A program made the translations under genes and the position numbers. Positions 51,334-60,637 of a DNA stretch of 64,000 bases are shown here, piece by piece. Origin of the DNA: Phycisphaeraceae bacterium. Its GTDB lineage: Bacteria > Planctomycetota > Phycisphaerae > Phycisphaerales > UBA1924. Numbering within the stretch: the first letter of the stretch is position 1; the number at the start of each line of letters is the position of its first letter. The stretch spans positions 2,740,001 through 2,804,000 of the forward strand of contig CP054186.1 of the NCBI GenBank assembly GCA_015200025.1. Direction: 5' to 3'. The notes below the pieces were generated by a model. It saw only the letters and a program-made list of their open reading frames with translations, did no database searches and was not told the DNA's origin.

Positions 51334-51645
51334 ATGAAACGGACGAGGCACACACCGGAACAGATCGTGAACAAGTTGCGTGAGGCGGACGCGATGCTGG
51401 CGGCGGGGAAGTCCGTCGCCCAGGTGGTCCAGGCCATGGGCGTGAGCGAAGCGAGTTACGACCGCTGGCGCAAGCAGTACGGCGGGATGAAGTCCGACGA
51501 AGCCAGGCGGCTCAAGGAACTCGAGATCGAGAACGCCCGGCTCAAGCGGCTGGTGGCGGATCAGGCCTTGGACATGGCGATCCTGAAGGAGGCGAACGAC
51601 TTCCTGGGAAAGCATCGAGCCCCCAGGGGCGGAGGTGCGTCGTGA
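51334..51645 (+). CDS. IS3-family OrfA (HTH, leucine zipper)
   Basis: A 103-residue protein with the transposase HTH (TPEQIVNKLREADAMLAAGKSVAQVVQAMGVSEASYDRW) and a short leucine-zipper helix (RLKELEIENARLKRLVADQAL). The ATG at 51334 is used. It ends in a GTGA overlap with orfB rather than the usual long frameshift overlap. Confidence 0.9.
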   Translation: MKRTRHTPEQIVNKLREADAMLAAGKSVAQVVQAMGVSEASYDRWRKQYGGMKSDEARRLKELEIENARLKRLVADQALDMAILKEANDFLGKHRAPRGGGAS

Positions 51646-52691
51646 AGCATGTGCAGGACCACATGAACGCCTCGGCGCCGCGTGTGAGCGAGCGGCGTGT
51701 CTGCCGCGTGCTGGGCCAGCCGCGCTCGACGCAGCGGTACGTGGCGATCTCATCGGGGGGGCGTGACGGTGACGAGCCGCTGGTGCGACGCATGCACGAG
51801 CTGGTGCGCCAGCATCCACGGCGCGGGTATCGGATGGTCTGGGGGATGCTGCGCCTGGAAGGGTGGAGGGTGAACAAGAAGCGCGTGCATCGGCTGTGGC
51901 GGCGGGAAGGGCTGAGAGTGCCTCAGATCCAGCACAAACGCGCGCGGCTCGGGCATTCAGCGAACGGCATCCTGCGTCGGCGTGCCGAGCACCGGAACCA
52001 CGTCTGGTGCGTGGACTTCATCCACGACACGGACCAACGCGGGCGGCCGCTGAAGTGGCTGAGTGTGGTGGACGAGTTCACGCGCGAGTGCCTGGCGCTG
52101 GAGGTGAACCGCTCGATGACGGCCCGCGCCGTGGCCGAGGTGCTCATCAACCTGTTCACGACGCGGGGCGTCCCCGCGCACACCCGCTGCGACAACGGCC
52201 CTGAGTTCATCGCGCAGACGATCCGGCGACTGGCCACGCTGACGGGCGTGGAGACCTTGTACATCGCGCCCGGCAGCCCGTGGGAGAACGGGTACGCCGA
52301 GAGTTTCCACTCGCGGCTGCGTGATGAACTCCTGAACGCGGAGGTGTTCGAGGGCGTGCGCGAGGCCAGGACGCTCGCGGCGTCGTGGCGTCACGAGTAC
52401 GACCATCACCGGCCGCACTCGTCGCTGGGGTATGTGCCGCCGGCGGTGTACGCGGCCGGGCTCGCGGCTGGAGCATCGATCGCGATGATGGCCACGACGG
52501 CGGCGCTGGTGACGATCGGGGTGACAGCGATGCCGCTGATCGGGAGTGAAGACCAGATGGAAGGAAGCCACTCACTTGGCACCCCACCCCCGAGGGCCCG
52601 CCGAGCAAGGTGCAGCATGCCCTCGGGTGCCGCCGGAACCGGACCCGACGCCACCAACCAAAGGATCGATACCATCACCCGACTCTCATAG
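51642..52691 (+). CDS. IS3-family transposase OrfB (DDE)
   Basis: A 349-residue integrase-type transposase. The DDE triad is seen in WCVDFIHD, CDNGPEF and NGYAESF, with HRPHSSLGY near the end of the catalytic core. The last 75 residues after that point (hydrophobic stretch, then Arg/Pro-rich) are longer than usual for the family. The start is GTG at 51642. Confidence 0.92.
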   Translation: MKHVQDHMNASAPRVSERRVCRVLGQPRSTQRYVAISSGGRDGDEPLVRRMHELVRQHPRRGYRMVWGMLRLEGWRVNKKRVHRLWRREGLRVPQIQHKRARLGHSANGILRRRAEHRNHVWCVDFIHDTDQRGRPLKWLSVVDEFTRECLALEVNRSMTARAVAEVLINLFTTRGVPAHTRCDNGPEFIAQTIRRLATLTGVETLYIAPGSPWENGYAESFHSRLRDELLNAEVFEGVREARTLAASWRHEYDHHRPHSSLGYVPPAVYAAGLAAGASIAMMATTAALVTIGVTAMPLIGSEDQMEGSHSLGTPPPRARRARCSMPSGAAGTGPDATNQRIDTITRLS

Positions 52692-52752
52692 CGACTGGTA
52701 CAGGAAATGGGGGCAGGTCAATCTGCCCCCGTTCTGCTACGCGGTTGATTAG

Positions 52753-52998
52753 CTACGGCTTCTTCCCGCTCCCTCCACATCGCGGGCATGGCATGGTACT
52801 CGTGGTGAAGGTGCTTGAGGGCATGTCAGGTGGCCCCCCACTTGAGCCTGGCATCAATACAACCGTGATGCCACTGCCCTGACAGGCAGGGCACACGCCT
52901 TGAGGGAGTGGCTTTGGTGTGGTGGGCTCGCAACCGATCAACCCGCATCCCGCAAATAGCACCAAAACAGACATTCTTGCGAAAGATCGACGTCTCAC
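52753..52998 (-). CDS. Small lipoprotein with DnaJ-like zinc motifs
   Basis: An 81-residue protein. A signal peptide with Arg-rich start and a lipobox (LFAGC or LIGC) is followed by CPACQGSG and CPRCGGSG, each a CxxCxGxG motif as in DnaJ zinc fingers. GTG 52998 is preferred because GGGAG stands eight bases upstream; ATG codons at 53025 and 52974 are alternatives. Function is unknown. Confidence 0.6.
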   Translation of the reverse strand: MRRRSFARMSVLVLFAGCGLIGCEPTTPKPLPQGVCPACQGSGITVVLMPGSSGGPPDMPSSTFTTSTMPCPRCGGSGKKP

Positions 52999-53087
52999 AG
53001 TGCAATCTCCCAACTGCGACCACATGTCATGCCTGCGACAGCTCTCAGAAGGTCTAGCCCAAACGATCCGAGCTAAGCGCAGTTATC

Positions 53088-54131
53088 TTAGGCAAGTGGT
53101 ACCTCTAGATGTGATGCACATGCGCGCACACCGAGTCGCCGTTTGAATCTGTCTGAAAGCGACTGGAAACTCGAGAGGCGCACTTGAACCGTCTCGAGGA
53201 GCTCTGGCAGATCTGGATCGCCGAACTGCCGCCAAACCTCACATGCTTCTGCGAGTGCTGCGTACCAGAGATGTGACTCACGGCCTTGCGTCGCGAGCAG
53301 GACTTTTCCCCGCCATCGCGCCGCCTGAAGGCGACGCCCGCTCAGATGTGCGCGCTTCGACAGTATCCACCATCGCACGATCGCGTCGCGGCACGCTCTT
53401 GACGGTATACGGAATGTGTCCAGTTGTTCGCAGAATGACTTATCTGTCCCGGTGTCGAATTCTAACAAGAGGAAAGCAAGTTCTCCAGCAAACAAGCGGA
53501 GCATGTGCCCATGTATCGCTGCACAGCTGAGGTCGCGAGGAAGATCACGCGGGAAGCCTGGTAGAACGCGCTGCCGTCGCGACAACAGGTACTGGATGGC
53601 ACGATCTGCGAGTGCTGCAGCGTCGAGAGCTCTGCCCTCGGCAAGCCACACCCGCAGAAGATTGTGTGCGATATGCAAGCGGTGGCAATGAAAATAGAGC
53701 AGTCCGTGCTCCGATACAAGGCGATGATCAATGCTCATGGCGATCTGCAGCTGTGGCGCGGCTTCGCCGTGTCGGCCAGACTTGAAGGAAATGTAAGCCA
53801 ATGCTGACTGGATAAACGCACACAGTGCCTGCGTGGACCGTTCCGAGGGTGCACCTCGCGTTGAAGCGATCGAGGCGGCGAGCAGGCAGTCCTTCGCTCG
53901 CACAAGATCGCCTTGTCGGGCAGAGCGGAATGCACTATCCACGACGTCGTGGTGGAGCCGAACAAATGCGTTCTCAGCTGGCGTGAGATGTGGTTGTAGC
54001 AGGGTGTCGAGGAGCAACGCTGACGAGTCAAAGGGTGCGAGCTTCCCTTCCTCTGTGGCACCGAGCGTAAGCGAGGTCAGGAGATCTCTTGCGCGTAGAG
54101 GAGATCGAGCGTCGGCGTTGTCGTGGATCAC
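53088..54131 (-). CDS. Unrecognised helical protein, possibly TPR-like
   Basis: A 347-residue protein made of Ala/Leu-rich helices (FVRLHHDVVDSAFRSARQGDLVRAKDCLLAA, QALCAFIQSALAYISFKSGRHGEAA), suggesting repeat helices like TPR or SEL1. No catalytic motif is seen. GTG 54131 has GGAG upstream; a TTG at 54167 is also open. It is 81 bases from the methyltransferase gene on the same strand. It may relate to the peptide cluster, but that is only by location. Confidence 0.5.
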   Translation of the reverse strand: MIHDNADARSPLRARDLLTSLTLGATEEGKLAPFDSSALLLDTLLQPHLTPAENAFVRLHHDVVDSAFRSARQGDLVRAKDCLLAASIASTRGAPSERSTQALCAFIQSALAYISFKSGRHGEAAPQLQIAMSIDHRLVSEHGLLYFHCHRLHIAHNLLRVWLAEGRALDAAALADRAIQYLLSRRQRVLPGFPRDLPRDLSCAAIHGHMLRLFAGELAFLLLEFDTGTDKSFCEQLDTFRIPSRACRDAIVRWWILSKRAHLSGRRLQAARWRGKVLLATQGRESHLWYAALAEACEVWRQFGDPDLPELLETVQVRLSSFQSLSDRFKRRLGVRACASHLEVPLA

Positions 54132-54212
54132 GGGGTGCGCTCCGACTGGTTGGTGCGTGAGATACAATGCTTGGGTTGACCCGCGGAGAGGTGAAGAGGT
54201 GGTGGGGCAAGA

Positions 54213-55028
54213 TCAGTTCGGCATTGCCGCCCGCCGGTGTAAAAGTGGTTTGTGTGCCGCGATGCTCAGTATCTCGCCCCAGCCCGGGTCGAGCGTCGCG
54301 GCACCAAAGTTCCGTACAGTACTTACGGGATGAAAACCGACAGATCTGAGAAGTGCGACAATTTGGAGTTCGGAGTACCACCGCATCGAGAGGTGTTGCG
54401 ACTCGCACGCCAACAGTCTATCTTCCCGCCATTCCTCGTAGCGGACGCGGTGGCAAGTGATCCTAGATCGGGCAGTAGGGCTAACGACCTCATGCATCAC
54501 AATGGTTGTCCCGTCAGTGCCGGTAACGGTACGACTTTGCTGCAGAGAACGGGGCGTCGTGCTGCCCGACGGTGCTTGAGGAATGTCCAGAAACAAGACG
54601 CCGCCATCATCAAGGTGACGCCAGGCATTGCGTAGAACTGCGTCTGCGGATGAGGCATCGGCAAAGAGAGAGAAGGTACCAAATGCGATGATGATGGCTC
54701 GGTATCGGCCGGTAAAAGCACCGCTCCGAATGTCCGCAAGGTGCAAGTGAGAAACCAAACCACTACGCTCCACAGCAGCGCGGCAATGCGAGAGCATGAA
54801 TGGCGAATCATCGGCGCCGTCGACTGCATACCCAGCCTTGAGCAAGGGCAGGAGTAGGCGTCCAGTGCCGACGGCCGCTTCTAAGATCCGGCCTTGGAGG
54901 GTGGACAGCGCCTCGCGATAGTACGGAACATCAGGATACTCCACTGTCAGCGGCGCGGATAGTGCGTAGTAGTCAGCGCAAAGCCGCCCGAAGGGGAGAG
55001 ACGTGCCAGAGTGTCGCGGCGAAGACAT
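54213..55028 (-). CDS. SAM-dependent methyltransferase (unrecognised target)
   Basis: A 271-residue class I methyltransferase. The SAM loop ILEAAVGTGRLLLPLLKAGYAVDGADDS is followed by YRAIIIAFGTFSLF and LDDGGVLFLDIP. ATG 55028 is used. It is transcribed toward the gene at 53088. It may be an accessory enzyme of the nearby peptide system, but the strand is opposite. Confidence 0.7.
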   Translation of the reverse strand: MSSPRHSGTSLPFGRLCADYYALSAPLTVEYPDVPYYREALSTLQGRILEAAVGTGRLLLPLLKAGYAVDGADDSPFMLSHCRAAVERSGLVSHLHLADIRSGAFTGRYRAIIIAFGTFSLFADASSADAVLRNAWRHLDDGGVLFLDIPQAPSGSTTPRSLQQSRTVTGTDGTTIVMHEVVSPTARSRITCHRVRYEEWREDRLLACESQHLSMRWYSELQIVALLRSVGFHPVSTVRNFGAATLDPGWGEILSIAAHKPLLHRRAAMPN

Positions 55029-55318
55029 GACGATGTGCTTTCTGGGTGATCGGAACCGATTGCGGGTAGAGATAGTGAGAGCGCTGAAATTCGGCACTGG
55101 TCTTCTTCAAGGGCCGGATGATTCCAAGGAATCATGGGCATACTGCTGTGTCGGGACAATTCGTCAAGCGTTCCGCCATCGCGAGTGAAATCACCACAGA
55201 GTAGCAGCGTGTCTCGGAATGCGTCTCGACGACTGGAGTCTTCCGGGGTACTTCCGAGCGAATGCCAGCTTCGAGTACTCCAGGTGTCGCGATTTCAGAG
55301 ATGCTCGTAGTGGGCTCG
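55029..55318. other. 290-bp spacer between cluster and prophage 2
   Basis: No credible gene, repeat or terminator is recognised. It separates the methyltransferase gene from the last gene of the second prophage module, and probably contains the boundary of that prophage or the scar of a deletion. Confidence 0.4.
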
Positions 55319-55990
55319 CTATCCGCAGTTTGCCTTCCACAATCCCGCATACCTTGATTGCTTCCCCTCTACCCACGTCCCGGCAAAGAGATGCGCCGCT
55401 TTCAGGAACAATGGGGCGTCCGGATTGGACTTCGACTCTCCGACCGTCGGGTGGAAGTACGCCGGCGGATAGAGCGCGATGTCGTCGTACTGGGTGACCA
55501 CCCGAGCGAGGAGCCCCGGTCCGGCTTGATCGCCGACGTACCGGCGCTCGAAGAACGACTCTTCGATCATCGCCACCATGTGCCACATCGCCGGGTGGTT
55601 AGCCGGAAAGCCCATCGCCGCGTTGGAGACGATGTCAAGTTGTTCGCAGGCGGCCCACGCCCGTACCTCGGGTGGGCACATCTCGTCGAGCGGACGGATC
55701 GGCTTCACGTCGGTGTCGAGGTAGACGCCGCCGATGCGGGCCAGGAGTTCCAGCCGCAGGATGTCCGAGCGCATCACGCAGCCGGGCGTGCCGCCGACGT
55801 TGCCGCAAGCCGCCCATGCGTTGCGGTTGAGGATCGGCGGCAGTCTGTCGTCCGTCCACAATCGAATATCCCAGTGCGGGTTCATCTCGGCGAAGCGGCG
55901 ACGCCAGCGCCGCTGGTGTAGGGGCATCTCGCCCTTGCCGAGCCAGATCTGGTGCAGGACCCGCGGGATCGGGGTTGCGGTAGTGCTCAA
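55319..55990 (-). CDS. DxD-type sugar transferase, prophage copy 2
   Basis: A 223-residue paralog of the protein at 23870, with the same [16 protein letters not shown] start and [18 protein letters not shown] site. Differences are scattered, so the two prophages are related but not a recent copy. It starts from TTG 55990, which overlaps the previous stop and has GGAGG upstream. Confidence 0.78.
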   Translation of the reverse strand: MSTTATPIPRVLHQIWLGKGEMPLHQRRWRRRFAEMNPHWDIRLWTDDRLPPILNRNAWAACGNVGGTPGCVMRSDILRLELLARIGGVYLDTDVKPIRPLDEMCPPEVRAWAACEQLDIVSNAAMGFPANHPAMWHMVAMIEESFFERRYVGDQAGPGLLARVVTQYDDIALYPPAYFHPTVGESKSNPDAPLFLKAAHLFAGTWVEGKQSRYAGLWKANCG

Positions 55991-56610
55991 GCGGCGACCT
56001 CCGCCGTCTTGCCGGTCACGAACCCGAACGCGCCGCCGTGGGCCTTGGCGGGTTCTTCGCCCTGCTCGAACATGGCCCAGTGGAACGGCACCACGTCGCG
56101 GAAGTGTCCGTGGTCGCGGACGACGCGGGTGAGGAACCCCGGGCCGCTCTGGTCCCATACGCCGCGATAGACCAGCACCGAGTGCGGCAGGTCGCGGATC
56201 GCATGCCAGAGCATCGGGTGGTTCCGCGTTGCGCCGAGCACCGACGGCGAGAGCATGTGCGGGCGGCTCGCGCCGTGGCTGGCGATCGTGGAACAGAATG
56301 CGCCGACCCCGGCGACGAGTTCATCCAGCGGACGTAGCGGCAGACGATCGGGATCGACGAACACCCCGCCTTCGCGGGCGAGCACCTCGTATCGCAGCAG
56401 GTTCAGCCGTGCCGCCGACGCTGGTGGCTCACTGAGGTCGAGCGTCTGCTGCCACTGCTCGTGGTTCAGGATCGGCGGCCGGCTTTCAAGCGTGAACGTG
56501 ACGACGTCCCACTCGGGATGCAGCGTCTGCCACGCGTGCTTCCAGGCGGTGAGCCGCTGACGGTCGGGAGACTCGGACAAATCGGCCGTGTAGATGACCT
56601 TCGGGATCAC
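55987..56610 (-). CDS. Second DxD-type sugar transferase, prophage copy 2
   Basis: A 207-residue counterpart of the 24550 protein, with GVFVDPDRLPLRPLDEL identical. GTG 56610 overlaps the stop of the Hint gene. Conservation of gene order with copy 1 is complete over this stretch. Confidence 0.75.
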   Translation of the reverse strand: MIPKVIYTADLSESPDRQRLTAWKHAWQTLHPEWDVVTFTLESRPPILNHEQWQQTLDLSEPPASAARLNLLRYEVLAREGGVFVDPDRLPLRPLDELVAGVGAFCSTIASHGASRPHMLSPSVLGATRNHPMLWHAIRDLPHSVLVYRGVWDQSGPGFLTRVVRDHGHFRDVVPFHWAMFEQGEEPAKAHGGAFGFVTGKTAEVAA

Positions 56611-58115
56611 GACTTCACCTCCTCTTCGATGCCACTGCTCAATCCACTCTGCTGCCACTTCGCGGGAGGCACGCCCTCCATGCCGCCCTCGATGAACGAC
56701 GATGCACCCTCACCGAGCGCCACCGACTGCTGGGCGCTGCCGGACCCCGAGCCGGAGCCGGGCGGGCCAGAGCCGCTCTCGCTCCCGCTGCCGCTCGACG
56801 AGCCAGACGAGCTGCCAGATCCTGAAGAACTTCCTGAGCTCGACATGGACGAGCCGCTGGACTTGCCGCTTCCGGACCCCGACCCGCTGCCGCTCGAGGA
56901 CCCAGAACCCGAGCCAGAACCAGACCCTGATCCGGAGGCCGATCCCGATCCGGTGGCCTGCGTCGCGGGCATGTCGTTGTGGATCCACACGCCGTCGGCC
57001 AGGAACACGTTCAGGCCGGGCACATGCACCGCGACCGTGGTCACGCGATCGCCAGCGCGGGCAAGTTTCTCGATGCGCTCCTCGCTGAGGTCGTGCCGCA
57101 CGAGGTAGTCGCCGACGAGCAAGAACTCAGCCGACACGAACCCGACCTCATCGCCGCGCCGCAGGAGCACGGGGTGCTCGTGCGTCAGCCGCAGGCGACC
57201 GTTGATGGTGATGAACCCGTCGTGCGTGCCGACAGTGACGCTGGCCACGCAGCCGGTGACCGGCGTGAGCACCGCCTCGGCCCGCTGACGCAGCCACTGG
57301 TACTGCGCCCGCCACGGTACATCGCGGTCGAGGCCCGCCACGTCGAGCGCCGCGATGCGATCGCCCGGCTTGAGACGCTCGATCGGCACTGTCTGGCCCG
57401 AGGCCAGCCGCACCGGCGTCCCGGCCAGCACGCAGTTGGACCCGGGTCCCGAACCTCCGGGGCCGGAACCACCCGGCCCGCTTCCCCCAGGGCCCGACCC
57501 TCCCGGCCCAGAACCGCCAGGGCCGGAGCCTCCGGGACCCGAGCCGCCCGGGCCGCTGCCGCCGCCACTGGACCCGTCCCCGCCCGACGAACCGCCGCCG
57601 GAACTGCCCCCTCCGGACGATCCTCCAAAGGACCCGCCCGAGGACATGCCGGAACTCGCCCCCGACGACATGCCGCTGGACGCCCCGGAACTCATGCCCG
57701 ACGAAGCGCCCGAAGAACTCATTCCCGACGAACTGCCGCCGCCGGAACTGCTCATGCCGCTTGAACCGCCGCTGCTCGACATTCCTGAGGACGACATCCC
57801 ACCGCTGCTCGATGGCGTATCGCTCGGCGTGCTCGATGGCGTGTGCGTCGTGCCCGGCGTGTTGCTCGTGAACGCATCGGTGGTGTAGAACGTCAGCGTC
57901 GGCGTGCCGCCCGGCCCGGTCGTGTAGATCACATCGCCCGTCGTCGAGTAACTCGGGGGCATGCTCGGCGTGCTGGTGGGCGTCGAGTACGTGCTATACG
58001 ACGAGTCGGGCGACTCCGACGGCGTCGAGTAGTTGCTCGAGCCGCCGCCCTGCGGGGCGCGGCCCGTCGCCCAGACCGGGATATAGAGGTAGTAGCGGGT
58101 GGGGCCGTCGCTCAT
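56607..58115 (-). CDS. Ser/Gly/Pro-rich protein with Hint domain, copy 2
   Basis: A 502-residue counterpart of the 25170 protein, identical in length although the repeats differ in number. The Hint domain runs from Cys228 (NCVLAGTPVRLASG) to Asn380 (WIHND). The residue after Asn is Asp here too. The ends are well conserved, while the Ser/Met/Gly-rich and GPGGS segments have drifted, as expected for linker-like regions. Confidence 0.75.
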   Translation of the reverse strand: MSDGPTRYYLYIPVWATGRAPQGGGSSNYSTPSESPDSSYSTYSTPTSTPSMPPSYSTTGDVIYTTGPGGTPTLTFYTTDAFTSNTPGTTHTPSSTPSDTPSSSGGMSSSGMSSSGGSSGMSSSGGGSSSGMSSSGASSGMSSGASSGMSSGASSGMSSGGSFGGSSGGGSSGGGSSGGDGSSGGGSGPGGSGPGGSGPGGSGPGGSGPGGSGPGGSGPGGSGPGSNCVLAGTPVRLASGQTVPIERLKPGDRIAALDVAGLDRDVPWRAQYQWLRQRAEAVLTPVTGCVASVTVGTHDGFITINGRLRLTHEHPVLLRRGDEVGFVSAEFLLVGDYLVRHDLSEERIEKLARAGDRVTTVAVHVPGLNVFLADGVWIHNDMPATQATGSGSASGSGSGSGSGSGSSSGSGSGSGSGKSSGSSMSSSGSSSGSGSSSGSSSGSGSESGSGPPGSGSGSGSAQQSVALGEGASSFIEGGMEGVPPAKWQQSGLSSGIEEEVKS

Positions 58116-59029
58116 CGTGCGGCCTCCTGGGGTTTGGTGATGGGGTTGGGCTCATACCAGCCCTGCGTGTTCACCGGCTTGCCGCACTCGGCCGACGCGG
58201 CCGCGACGGCGTCGGCGAACTCCATGCGCTCAAACACCTGCAGTTCGCTGCCGGGCGAGCAGTTCACCACGCGGAAGCGGTGCTTCTCGAAGTGCGGCTT
58301 GAGGGCCTCGAAGCGCCGTGCCAGCGAGTCATACAGCACGTTGTTGTGCCGGATAGCGTTGGCGGCCCGGTTCTCGGCGAAGGCGTACTTGCGGTCTTCG
58401 GCCATTTTGAAGTCGCAGCCCAGCAGGTACACCGTCGAGAATCCGAGGTAGTGCAGGAGGCGGAGTGCCACGAGCATGACCGAGCGCTTGCCGGTGATGC
58501 CCAAAGAGTCGGGGTTCTTGGCGTCGTTGCCCCACGGGACGCTGTCTCCAGTCAGGAACCGCTCATGGTCGAAGTGATCCGCGCGACGGAAGAACATGAC
58601 GCTGGGCATCTGGCGGACCCTGAAAGCACTGTTGCGCATCACGCCGTCAGCGCCCTGGATGCGGAGCCGCTTGTCCCACATGCATGTGGGCACGAACTTC
58701 AGGATGCCCGGGTCCTTCCAGCCGGTATCGATGAAGCGGCCGGGATCGTCAACGCAGGTCCACAGCGTCGGGCGATGCACCGCCCACGCGTTGTTGACTG
58801 CCATCGTGACGATGCCACGCTTGTTGAGCGCGGTGAGGTCGATCTGCGTGAGCGAAGGCCCCGACAAGATCAGGAACGCCGAGCGCCCGCGGTAAAACCC
58901 GCCGAGCGACACGGAGTCGAAGTCGGCGGTGTAAAGGCGCAGGCCATCCCGCGACGGCTTTCTCGCCTTCAGCCCGGCCTGGAGCGCCGCGATGTCAGAC
59001 TGGTTCTCACGCACCACAGCACCCCCCAT
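58112..59029 (-). CDS. DUF115-like Rossmann protein, prophage copy 2
   Basis: A 305-residue counterpart of the 26675 protein, keeping GPSL, NNAW, CVDDPGRF and LLGCDFKM. ATG 59029 overlaps the methyltransferase gene end by 23 bases, as in copy 1. Confidence 0.6.
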   Translation of the reverse strand: MGGAVVRENQSDIAALQAGLKARKPSRDGLRLYTADFDSVSLGGFYRGRSAFLILSGPSLTQIDLTALNKRGIVTMAVNNAWAVHRPTLWTCVDDPGRFIDTGWKDPGILKFVPTCMWDKRLRIQGADGVMRNSAFRVRQMPSVMFFRRADHFDHERFLTGDSVPWGNDAKNPDSLGITGKRSVMLVALRLLHYLGFSTVYLLGCDFKMAEDRKYAFAENRAANAIRHNNVLYDSLARRFEALKPHFEKHRFRVVNCSPGSELQVFERMEFADAVAAASAECGKPVNTQGWYEPNPITKPQEAAR

Positions 59030-59594
59030 CACTTCCGCCCTTGAACCGCCCGACGATGAACCGCCGCTCAGCCCGCGGGTTGATCACCGTGGCGACACGC
59101 CCGATGCGGTCGAGCCACCAGTCCAGCGAGCGCACTGTCGGGTGCAGACCTTCGCCGGCGACGGTGGTCTTACTGGGACGGGTGCAGATCGAGAACACGA
59201 AGTAGCCGCGCGGCTTGGCCACACGGCGCATCTCCGCGAGCACCGCGTCCACGTCCTCGGGGAGCAGATGCTCGAGTGCGTCGAAGCTCGTGACGACGTC
59301 CGCCACCGCTGCGTGCAGCGCGGTCTTGTGCATGGGACGCACGAGGTCCGCATCCGGGAACGCGAAGTCCACACCCAGGCCGTCGATCCCCAGCCGGCGC
59401 AGATCACGCACGAGGTCGTTGCGGCCGCATCCGAAGTCCACGACAAACCTCGGCTTGAACTTCTGGATGATCGGAACAGCGAGCTTGCCGTGGTTGGTCG
59501 AGCCGTATGTTGAGCCGGGCTTGGCGGCCAGCGCCACATACTTGGCTCGTTCCGTCTCTCGGCGAGTGTCCAGAGTCGTCGGGGTCGTCGTCAC
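59007..59594 (-). CDS. SAM-dependent methyltransferase, prophage copy 2
   Basis: A 195-residue counterpart of the 27582 protein, with VVDFGCGRNDL and the GGCCGA end. GTG 59594 overlaps the stop of the tail-type gene. Confidence 0.75.
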   Translation of the reverse strand: MTTTPTTLDTRRETERAKYVALAAKPGSTYGSTNHGKLAVPIIQKFKPRFVVDFGCGRNDLVRDLRRLGIDGLGVDFAFPDADLVRPMHKTALHAAVADVVTSFDALEHLLPEDVDAVLAEMRRVAKPRGYFVFSICTRPSKTTVAGEGLHPTVRSLDWWLDRIGRVATVINPRAERRFIVGRFKGGSDGGCCGA

Positions 59595-60625
59595 TCGGCA
59601 CCTCCGATGTAGAGGTTGAACTTGCGGTCCTCGTCGGCGGGGTCGGCGATCTCGATCAGGCTCATGGCCTCGAAGACCCACACCGGCTTGCCCTTGCTGT
59701 TGCGCTCGCAGGTGAGCTGCACGCACACGCCCTCGGGGATCGGCACGAGCTTGGGTTTAAGCGACCGCGCGGGCGGGCACTTGGGGAGCACGCCGGGCAA
59801 CTCGCACACCGGGCCGAGCCCGAGCAGGCCACCGAACCCGGAGCCGGGCTCCGAGTCATTCATGTGGTGGGCCTCGAACCGGTTGAGCGCCAGCCGCGTG
59901 GGGTCTTCACCGCCGCTTGCGAGCTGGGACGACAGGCCACCCTCGATGGCCACATACCGGAGATAGGTCTCGCTGCCGGGGTTGCCGTCGATCTGGGCTT
60001 CAACCCACGGATAGCGCCAGCGGTTGCGCTCGGTGGGGATCGCCTGGGCAGCGCCGAGGATCGCGGTCACGCGCCCGGGCGACGGACGGCCGAGTTCAAG
60101 GACCGCCCACTTCTCGCCGGTGCCCTCTTCCTTCCAGAGGATCGGGATACCGCCCATTGGCGTGCTGGCCAGGACCGTCTCCTCGGCCGCCAGCTCGCAG
60201 GTCGTGTCGGTCTCGTTGGTGATGAACACCCGCGCCACCGTCACGCCGGTGAGCACGCAGCGCCCGAGCTTGTTGGGCTTGATGGGCTGGAGTGCGACGA
60301 CGAACGCTGGACCAGCGGTCTCCTCCGTGGCGATGTCGCCCGTCAGCGGCGTGCGGCTCTGGAATGTTCGTTCCTGGTCGTCCTCGCCGGGCTCGACGAG
60401 CACGCCGGTGATCGCCAGCGCGTGGTACGGCTCGATCTCCTCGCCGGAGTCGTTGCGCACCAGCACGATGCCACGCTGGACCGACTCCACGAGCGGACCC
60501 GCGACGGCCTCGCCGCGACCCTGACGCCGGCGCAGGTCCACAGCCGCATCGACAAACGCGTTGTACGTGCCCGCGGGGAGGCGGAGTGGATCACCGGATC
60601 GGACTTTGCGCAGGTCGTCAGGCAT
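59591..60625 (-). CDS. Phage structural (tail-type) protein
   Basis: A 344-residue intact form of the protein that is truncated at 28187. The opening is MPDDLRKVRSGDPLRLPAGTYNAFVDAAVD, which the chimeric copy has lost. Segments such as GVLVEPGEDDQERTF and GGEDPTRLALNRFEAHHMND are shared. I recognise it as a phage protein of this planctomycete-type module, but its exact virion role is unknown. Confidence 0.65.
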   Translation of the reverse strand: MPDDLRKVRSGDPLRLPAGTYNAFVDAAVDLRRRQGRGEAVAGPLVESVQRGIVLVRNDSGEEIEPYHALAITGVLVEPGEDDQERTFQSRTPLTGDIATEETAGPAFVVALQPIKPNKLGRCVLTGVTVARVFITNETDTTCELAAEETVLASTPMGGIPILWKEEGTGEKWAVLELGRPSPGRVTAILGAAQAIPTERNRWRYPWVEAQIDGNPGSETYLRYVAIEGGLSSQLASGGEDPTRLALNRFEAHHMNDSEPGSGFGGLLGLGPVCELPGVLPKCPPARSLKPKLVPIPEGVCVQLTCERNSKGKPVWVFEAMSLIEIADPADEDRKFNLYIGGAE

Positions 60626-60637
60626 GGTTGCAGGGAC

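Larger units (their letters stand above)
51254..52720 (+). mobile_element. Intact IS3-family insertion sequence
   Basis: The element begins TGACCTGC and ends GCAGGTCA. The terminal inverted repeats continue imperfectly inward for about 25 bases. It is flanked by the 4-bp direct repeat ATCT (51250-51253 and 52721-52724), the target-site duplication. Two ORFs, orfA and orfB, are complete. It lies just 3' of the peptide operon. Confidence 0.88.
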
